64,000 bases of DNA, taken from the NCBI GenBank assembly GCA_963794955.1, contig CAWCGF010000039.1:124001-188000 (forward strand), in the 5' to 3' direction. Origin of the DNA: JAFDVL01 sp963794955. GTDB taxonomy: Bacteria; Acidobacteriota; Blastocatellia; RBC074. This document shows positions 57,826 through 64,000 of this stretch, one piece after another (the stretch's first letter is position 1; every line of letters begins with the position of its first letter). A program made the position numbers and the translations under genes. Under the pieces are notes generated by a model. The model worked only from the letters and a program-made list of their open reading frames with translations, was not told the origin of the DNA and made no database searches.

Positions 57826-60342
57826 ATGAAACGACAGTTGTTATACTGTGAACAGTCAGAATCAAGACATTTTTACCGCAAAGGAACAAAGAGACAAAGA
57901 GACAAAGAGCTTGATTTAAGAAAGGGGCTTTACCCCTTTGCTCCTTTGTTCCTTTGCAGTAAAACTCTAGCTCAAGTTATTTCCGTTCTGGCCTTACTGC
58001 TCGGTGTGTTGCCTTGCGTGGCCCTCGCGCAAATCGCGCAACCTTATCTGACCTCGACGGCTCCGAGCGGCGCGCAACGCGGCAAAAAGGTTACGCTCAC
58101 CGTCGAAGGATTTAATCTCACGGGCGCGACCGCCGTGCTCTGGAATAAGCCGGGCATCACCGCCAACATTATCCTCAATGCCGAAACCGCGCGCGAAATG
58201 CCGCGTCCTTCGACCGATCCGACCAAACGGTATCAGGGAGATCGTGGCACGCGCAATCGCCTGCAAATCGAAGCCATCATCGCCCCTGAGGCCGCAGCCG
58301 GAGACTATCTCTTTCGTCTCGTGACGCCGCTCGGCACGACCAATACGAACCCGTTCATCGTTGGCACCTTGCTCGAAACGATGGAGCACGAAGCAAATGA
58401 TTCACTCAGCGAGGCGCAGTCACTCACGCTGCCGACCACCGTCATCGGCGAGATGCAGGAGCGCGGCGACAATGACTATTTCCAATTCACCGCGAAGGCA
58501 GGCCAGCAACTGGTTTTTGAAGTGATCGCTTCCGCGTCTGGCTCGCGCCTGGATTCGGTGCTGACTTTGTTTGATAGCGCAGGGAACCAACTGGCGACCA
58601 ATAATGACAATGGCATTCGCCGCGATTCATTGCTCGCCTACGGTTTCCCTGCAGCGGGCGAATACACGCTTCGCCTCACTGATTATGAAAAGCAGGGGAA
58701 GGGCAAACGCGGTGAATTTGTCTACCGCCTGAACATCGGAGAGTTGCCGTATCTCGCCAGCTATTTCCCCCTGGGTTTCCAGCAAGGCACCATCGGTTCG
58801 CTGACGTTTAGTGGTCACAACCTGGGCACAGCAAAGGCCGCCATTCAAGCGCCAATTAAAGACGTCTGGAATCCGGTGCATGAATTCCAGTGGGTGGCGG
58901 ACAAAGCCCAAGAGCAAGCCTCAAACAGTATTCAGTTGGCGCTGGGGGTCATCCCGGAAACCACCGAGAGCGCCGCCGAAAAAACCCTGACCGCACCGCA
59001 AGCCATGACGTTGCCTGTGACGATCAATGGCCGCCTCGCCGCTGCATCAAATCAGGCTGCCGAAGATTGCTATCGCTTTGCTGCCCGCAAGGGGCAAAGG
59101 CTTTGGCTCGAAGTCGGCGCGCAACGCTATGGTTCGCCGCTGGATGCCGTGCTCGAAATTTACGACAGCAAAGGCCAATTAGTGCCGCGCGCCATCTTGC
59201 GTAGCTTGCTGGAAACTTCGCAGACCTTGAATGACCGCGATTCCGCTTCGCGTGGCATTCGCATCCTAAGTTGGAACGGTATCAACGCCGACGATTATCT
59301 GCTGATCGGCAATGAACTGCTGCAAGTGGATGTGCTGCCCAAAGGCCCGGACGAAGACACGTTCTTCAAAAGCTTTGGTGGCCAGCGCCTCGGCTTTCTC
59401 GACACGACGCCCGAAGCGCACGCGGTGAACACGCCGATTTACAAAGTATCCATTCATCCGCCCGACGCCAAGTTGCCCGCCAACGGCTTGCCCCAAACGA
59501 CGCTGTATTATCGCAACGACGATGGCGGGCCGATGTATGGCAAGGATTCGCGCTTACTCTTCACCGCACCGGAAGATGGTGACTATACCGTGCGGTTGCG
59601 TGATGTGCGCGGATGGCAAGGAGAGCGGTTTGCCTATCGGTTATCTATTCGTGAGCCACAGCCCGATTTTGTGCTGAGCGTTGATCCTGAAAATCCGAAT
59701 GTGCCACGCGGCTCGGCCATTCCTATCAACGTGACCGCCTTTCGCGCCGAAGGCTTCACGGGCGAAATCGAAATCAAACTTACGGACTTGCCCGCAGGCT
59801 TCACCGCCACCAGCGGCGTGATCCGCGCAGGCGTCAACACGGCGACGATTTTATTGACCGCCGCCGCCGATGTTTCGCCGCAAGCGTCGTTTCCGCTGAA
59901 GCTGACGGGCAGCGCAATTATCAAGGGCCAACGCATTGTGCGCGCGCCGATAAGGCAGGAAAAGCTGGCCGTAGTCAGCGTCTCTGCCTCGCCCGAATTG
60001 CTGGTTTGGACGGAGCAACCGCAGGTGTCGCTCGAACCCGGTGGTACGACGTGGGTTTCGATTAAGGTCAAACGCGAAAAAGAATTCAAAGGCCGGATTC
60101 CATTCGACATTCGCAATTTGCCCCACGGCGTTATCGTCAAAGACGTGGGATTGAGCGGCGTGCTGATTACGGAGGACGAAACGACCCAGCGATTTGAACT
60201 TGCTGCCGAACCGTGGGCTGTACCGCAACAACAACCGATCATTGTGGTCGGGCGCATCGAAACGGCTTCGCCCCAACGATCCGAATTTCCGGCGCAACCA
60301 TTCACCTTAGTGATTGCGGCGCAACAACAAACGAAGCACTGA
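57826..60342 (+). CDS. Secreted PPC-domain (pre-peptidase C-terminal) protein with unusual long N-terminus
   Basis: The frame is 838 codons. The ATG at 57826 has GAAGGGA upstream. Its first 50 residues are highly charged (RKGTKRQRDKELDLRKG), then comes a hydrophobic leader, VISVLALLLGVLPCVALAQ (about residues 50-68). The charged part is encoded by a repeat element (57842-57991). The mature protein has IPT-like and PPC domains: HEANDSLSEAQSLTLP near residue 186 and NDYFQFTAKAGQQLVFEV, with a second copy near residue 410, then Ig-like repeats. PPC domains often help export or bind surfaces. Downstream TTG codons (for example near 57945) could be alternative starts. Its neighbours are the WD40 and DUF1549/DUF1553 genes. 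Confidence 0.85.
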   Translation: MKRQLLYCEQSESRHFYRKGTKRQRDKELDLRKGLYPFAPLFLCSKTLAQVISVLALLLGVLPCVALAQIAQPYLTSTAPSGAQRGKKVTLTVEGFNLTGATAVLWNKPGITANIILNAETAREMPRPSTDPTKRYQGDRGTRNRLQIEAIIAPEAAAGDYLFRLVTPLGTTNTNPFIVGTLLETMEHEANDSLSEAQSLTLPTTVIGEMQERGDNDYFQFTAKAGQQLVFEVIASASGSRLDSVLTLFDSAGNQLATNNDNGIRRDSLLAYGFPAAGEYTLRLTDYEKQGKGKRGEFVYRLNIGELPYLASYFPLGFQQGTIGSLTFSGHNLGTAKAAIQAPIKDVWNPVHEFQWVADKAQEQASNSIQLALGVIPETTESAAEKTLTAPQAMTLPVTINGRLAAASNQAAEDCYRFAARKGQRLWLEVGAQRYGSPLDAVLEIYDSKGQLVPRAILRSLLETSQTLNDRDSASRGIRILSWNGINADDYLLIGNELLQVDVLPKGPDEDTFFKSFGGQRLGFLDTTPEAHAVNTPIYKVSIHPPDAKLPANGLPQTTLYYRNDDGGPMYGKDSRLLFTAPEDGDYTVRLRDVRGWQGERFAYRLSIREPQPDFVLSVDPENPNVPRGSAIPINVTAFRAEGFTGEIEIKLTDLPAGFTATSGVIRAGVNTATILLTAAADVSPQASFPLKLTGSAIIKGQRIVRAPIRQEKLAVVSVSASPELLVWTEQPQVSLEPGGTTWVSIKVKREKEFKGRIPFDIRNLPHGVIVKDVGLSGVLITEDETTQRFELAAEPWAVPQQQPIIVVGRIETASPQRSEFPAQPFTLVIAAQQQTKH
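57842..57991. repeat. Small inverted-repeat element, copy 2, within a coding frame
   Basis: The left end TATACTGTGAACAGTCA (57842-57858) and the following AATCAAGACATTTTTACCGC resemble the element at 45436. GCAAAGGAACAAAG (57878-57891) pairs with CTTTGTTCCTTTGC (57944-57957) as an exact inverted repeat, with GACAAA tandem units at 57892-57909. The right end, from GTAAAACTC on, corresponds to the end of copy 1 (ATAAAACCA) but is more degenerate. The element sits in frame within the 5' end of the PPC gene. Confidence 0.65.
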
Positions 60343-60366
60343 GAGTTAGCGACCAAAGGAATGATT

Positions 60367-63270
60367 ATGAGACGCGGTGTCAATGCCAACAATATCAGAT
60401 TGCTCGGTGTCGTTGCGGTTGTCATATTCGGCTGGTTCGTCTTTAGTGAGGCGACCTCTGTTGCGCTTATGCAGTCGGTTGATTTCGAGCGCGACATTCG
60501 CCCACTACTCCACGCTCGTTGCAGCGAATGCCATGGCGCAACTAAGCAAAACGCGGGCTTACGCTTCGATCAAAAAGCGGCGGCGATGAAAGTGATCGTG
60601 CCGGGCAAGAGCGGCGAAAGTGAACTCCTCCGCCGTGTCATCAGCACTGACAAAACCGAAATGATGCCACCGACGGGCGAACGGCTATCACCGCGCGAAA
60701 TCGCGGCGCTCAAAGCGTGGATTGATGCGGGCGCAGTTTGGCCTGAAACTGACAAGACGGTCGCCGAAGCCAAACGCGCAGATAAAAGCTGGTGGTCGTT
60801 GCAACCACTTGCAACCGTCGAAGCGCCCACGCCGAAAGGCATTCCAACCGCCTGGGCGAAATCACCAATTGACCGTTTCATCTTTGCGAAACTGGCTGAG
60901 CGCAATTTACAGCCCAGCCCTCCGGCAGATCGGCGCACCTTGATTCGTCGCGTCAGCTACGATTTGACCGGCTTGCCGCCGACGCCTGAAGAAGTCGAAA
61001 GCTTCGTGCATGACCAAGCTCCCAACGCGTATGAAAAGCTGGTAGATCGCTTGCTCGCCAGTCCACGTTACGGCGAGCAATGGGGGCGGCATTGGCTGGA
61101 TGTCGTGCGCTTTGGCGAAAGCAAAGGCTTCGAGCAAAATCACATCCTCAACAACCTCTGGCAATATCGAGATTATGTCATTCAGGCCTTCAACGCCGAC
61201 AAGCCGTTCAATCGTTTCATCGTCGAACAACTTGCCGGAGACGTGGTCGGACGTGGCAATCCGGCCATCGAAGTCGGCACGGCATTTTTAGTTTGCGGCG
61301 CCGTATGACAGCGTCGGCAATCAGGACGAAGCGCAGCAAAAAATTATTCGCGCGAACACGCTGGATGATCTCATCACCGCGACCAGCAATGCGTTTCTGG
61401 GCATGACGGTCAATTGCGCCCGTTGCCACTACCACAAATTCGACCCGATTCCGACCGAAGATTACTACCGCATGCGCGCTGCCTTTGAAGGCGTAATTCA
61501 TGGCGAACGCATGCTGGCGACAGAGGCGGAAAAGCAACGCTACGATGCAAAAGCCAAGCCGCTCGAAGCGCGTCGCAGCGAAGTGACGAAAGAAAAAGCC
61601 GCGCTGGAAAAAAGCATCGCGGAACGCGCGAAAGACAAAGGCCGCGCAAGTCGCCAGTTATCCGTTGCCCAAAATCACGCGGCATTTCAACGAACACCGC
61701 TTTGCGCCGGTGGCCGCGCGCTACTTGAAATTCAAGCTGCTCGCGCACGCCGACAATCCGAAATCAGCGGTCAATGCCCGCGTAGACGAATTTGAAGTCT
61801 GGACGAAGGATCGCAACGTCGCGCTGGCAAGCAATGGCGGAAAAGCTACGGGCGCGACCACGCGCAAGGCCGAAGATTTTGCCAGCGCCAATGCCTACGG
61901 CGTCGAATTGGTCAACGATGGCAAGTTCGGCGAACGCTGGTTTGTTGCGGCTCCAGCGGAATTGACGATTGAGTTTCCGCGCGCCGAAACTATCGAACGC
62001 ATCGTCTTTTCGCACGACCGCACCGCTGCGCCAGACACGATCGTCACGGGCATCGGGCCGTTCGTGACCGAATATCAAGTGCTGGTTTCGCTGGATGGCA
62101 AAGCGTGGAAAGTTGTTGCTGATTCATTAGCGCGTCCGCCCTACAACGAAGCGCATTTGATCGAACGTTTTGCGCCCGCAGTGACTGTCCATCGAAGAAA
62201 AGCAAAAGCGTGAATCACTCGACGCGGAACTGGCAACCATCAACCGCGAGCTAAAAGCGATTCCAGCTTTGCCGCTCGTATGGGCAGGCAAATTTGAGCA
62301 GCCGAAAGAAACGACCTATGTGCATAAAGGCGGCGATCCGCAACGACGCGGCGCAGATGTGCGTCCGGCAAGTTTGGCTGTGCTGGCTGGGGCAATGAAG
62401 TCGTTCGAGTTGCCTGCCGATGCGCCCGAAAGCGAACGCCGTCTGGCGCTCGCCAACTGGATTGCGAGCGATGAAAACCCGCTGACGGCCCGCGTGCTGG
62501 CGAATCGCATTTGGCATTATCACTTCGGCACCGGCATCGTAGACACGCCGAGCGATTTCGGTTTTCTCGGCGGCAAGCCCTCGCATCCTGAATTGCTTGA
62601 TTGGCTGGCGCGACGACTGCAAACACACGGCTGGCAACTGAAGCCACTGCATCGTGAAATCCTGTTATCGCAGACCTATCAGCAGAGCGGCGCGTATCGG
62701 GAAGAGGCCGCAAAGCAGGACGGCAACACGCGTTTGTTGTGGCGCTTCCCGCCACGCCGATTACACGCCGAAGAAATCCGCGACACAATGCTGAGCGTAA
62801 CAGGCAAACTCAATTTGCAAATGGGCGGGCCGAGCTTTCGGCTGTATCGCTACTTGGAAGACAACGTCGCTACCTACGTGCCGCTGGATCAACACGGCGC
62901 AGACACGTATCGCCGCGCGGTCTATCATCAAAATGCGCGGTCATCGCTGGTTGATGGATTGACAGATTTTGATTTGCCCGACAACGCCGGAGCCGCGCCC
63001 AATCGCATCAGCACGACTTCGCCGTTGCAGGCGCTGACGCTGCTCAATCATCAATTCACGTTAGATATGACAGATGCTTTAGCCAATCGTGTGAAGCAGG
63101 AAGCGCCAAATAAGGAAGCAGCGCAGGTGCGACGTACGTTTGCGCTCGCGTTTCAGCGGCAACCTTCCAACGAGGAAGAAACAGCGGCATTACAGTTAAT
63201 TACCAGGCACGGCTGGCGTGCGTTCTGTCGGGCGCTGCTGAATGCAAATGAATTGTTGTACATTTATTGA
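60367..63270 (+). CDS. DUF1549/DUF1553 surface cytochrome c protein, three frameshifts
   Basis: The start ATG at 60367 follows AAAGGA by seven bases (an ATG at 60361 is also in frame). A membrane segment is followed by the heme motif CSECHG about 52 residues in. DUF1549 is in the first frame (RRVSYDLTGLPPTPEEVESF). One extra base near 61300 moves to a frame with NCARCHYHKFDPI. Another near 61660 moves to a frame reading HRFAPVAARYLKFKLLAHA, a discoidin-like segment. A third near 62190 returns to the frame containing DUF1553 (RVLANRIWHYHFGTGIV), ending NELLYIY. Three one-base insertions sum to zero net change of frame. It resembles the intact paralogues in this window and precedes a DUF1501 gene. 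Confidence 0.83.
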
Positions 63271-63412
63271 GGATTGATTCTGAAGCAAACATTCCTCACT
63301 CTTCATTTTGCTTTCTTCATTTTTTGCAGAGGGAAATGCGCAAAAGAATAGCCGTTGCACAATAATGAAAAAGGCTGAAGGAAGAAGGTAAAATGGTTTT
63401 TATTGAAATCGT

Positions 63413-64000
63413 ATGCGGGAACAACCACTAGCACTGACTCGCCGTCACTTCTTGTGCGACACAACCACGGGCTTAACGGGCGTAGCGTTAACGCATCTAC
63501 TCAACAACGAAGCCTTCTGCACAACGCCTTCAGCATCACGCGCCCAAAGCCAAACAGGTCTTGCAAATCTTTTGCCCCGGCGCGGCATCGCATGTTGATT
63601 TGTGGGATCACAAACCCGCGCTCGAAAAATACGATGGCACGCCGCTGCCCGGTGCTGGAACCGAAGTCACTTTTCAAGGCAAGAACGGCAACTTGATGAA
63701 ATCGCCGTGGCCGTTCGCGCCTGCGGGACAAAGCGGCAAGATGCTGACGACGCTGTTGCCGTTTATGACCAAGCACGCGGATGACATTGCGTTCATTCAT
63801 TCGATGACTTCGCGCAGCAACACGCATGGGCCGGGCAGCGTGTTTATGAATACCGGCTCCGTGCGCGAAGGCTTTCCGTCCGCAGGCGCGTGGGCAAGCT
63901 ATGCACTTGGTAGCTTGAATGACAATCTGCCAACGTTTGTCGCAATCACCGATGTGCGCGGCGAACCGCCCAATGGCAAAGCGAATTGGACGAATGGCTT
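63413..64000 (+). CDS. DUF1501 family protein, frameshifted, cut by window end
   Basis: The start ATG at 63413 opens the leader LALTRRHFLCDTTTGLTGVA, with paired arginines. One extra base near 63545 (before CCAAAGCC) is needed to continue in the next frame, which reads KAKQVLQIFCPGAASHVDLW, then KLPF-like and HADDIAFIHSMTSRSNTHGP segments and FMNTGSVREGFPSAGAWASY up to the window end. This is the ordinary DUF1501 order. It pairs with the frameshifted DUF1549/DUF1553 gene just upstream (143-base gap, nothing recognised there). The C-terminal part is outside the window. Confidence 0.82.

Noticed and set aside
57890..57910. GACAAA tandem units considered as a CRISPR or microsatellite
   Set aside because: The units are too short and too few for CRISPR, with no spacers or cas genes; they fit better as part of the inverted-repeat element at 57842-57991.
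1..64000. Programmed ribosomal frameshifting as an explanation for the broken genes
   Set aside because: The breaks fall at different sequence contexts in unrelated genes, without a common slippery heptamer and downstream structure, and several genes need more than one shift.

Overview
The window looks like a piece of an Acidobacteriota chromosome (Blastocatellia- or Solibacter-like), possibly from a metagenome assembly. I infer this from the combination of an Oar-like TonB-dependent receptor with a carboxypeptidase-regulatory N-terminus, many planctomycete-type surface cytochrome proteins (DUF1549/DUF1553, DUF1592 family, DUF1501, DUF1552), secreted sulfatases and glycosidases, and moderate-to-high GC. 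No 16S rRNA or other taxonomic marker is present, so this is inference. I saw no tRNA, rRNA, CRISPR array, transposase or phage gene.

Layout: 1-1908 (-) is the 5' part of a DUF1549/DUF1553 surface cytochrome gene cut by the window edge. 2210-5406 (+) is a two-gene unit, a pyruvyl-transferase-like protein and a secreted six-hairpin-glycosidase-like protein. 5457-7225 (-) is a compact restriction-modification pair whose endonuclease and methylase both resemble EcoRV. 7379-25115 (-) is a long run of exported catabolic genes: amidase, sulfatase, polysaccharide deacetylase, Oar-like receptor, anti-sigma factor, ECF sigma factor, alpha-L-fucosidase (frameshifted), FAD oxidoreductase, PQQ/cytochrome c dehydrogenase and D-aminoacylase. 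25496-29181 (+) holds a second sulfatase and an FG-GAP propeller protein. 29212-34509 (-) is a type I restriction locus in the order hsdM-hsdS-hsdR; hsdM is intact while hsdS and hsdR carry many indels. 34693-40677 (-) holds a beta-helix protein, a surface cytochrome and a Vgb-like propeller. 40847-45411 (+) is a DUF1549/DUF1553 plus DUF1501 pair. 45861-47169 (-) holds a Crp-like regulator and a single-domain response regulator. 48048-64000 (+) is a long cluster: DUF1592-type cytochrome, DUF1552, DUF1501, DUF1549/DUF1553, WD40-cytochrome, a PPC-domain protein, a second DUF1549/DUF1553 (frameshifted) and the start of another DUF1501.

How it may work together: almost every gene outside the two restriction systems encodes an exported protein (Sec or Tat-like leaders). 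The sulfatases, fucosidase, deacetylase, beta-helix protein and receptor suggest use of sulfated or fucosylated polysaccharide, with an ECF sigma/anti-sigma pair next to the receptor. The surface cytochrome modules are of unknown function; they recur as cytochrome-protein plus DUF1501/DUF1552 pairs.

Structure beyond genes: the intergenic DNA contains several distinct inverted-repeat elements. Two of them (45436-45577 and 57842-57991) share flanking sequence and look like copies of one small non-autonomous element. The second lies inside the 5' end of an open reading frame and lengthens the region ahead of its signal peptide. Many single-base frameshifts occur, most of them extra bases outside hsdR/hsdS; whether they are real decay or sequencing error cannot be decided from the sequence alone.
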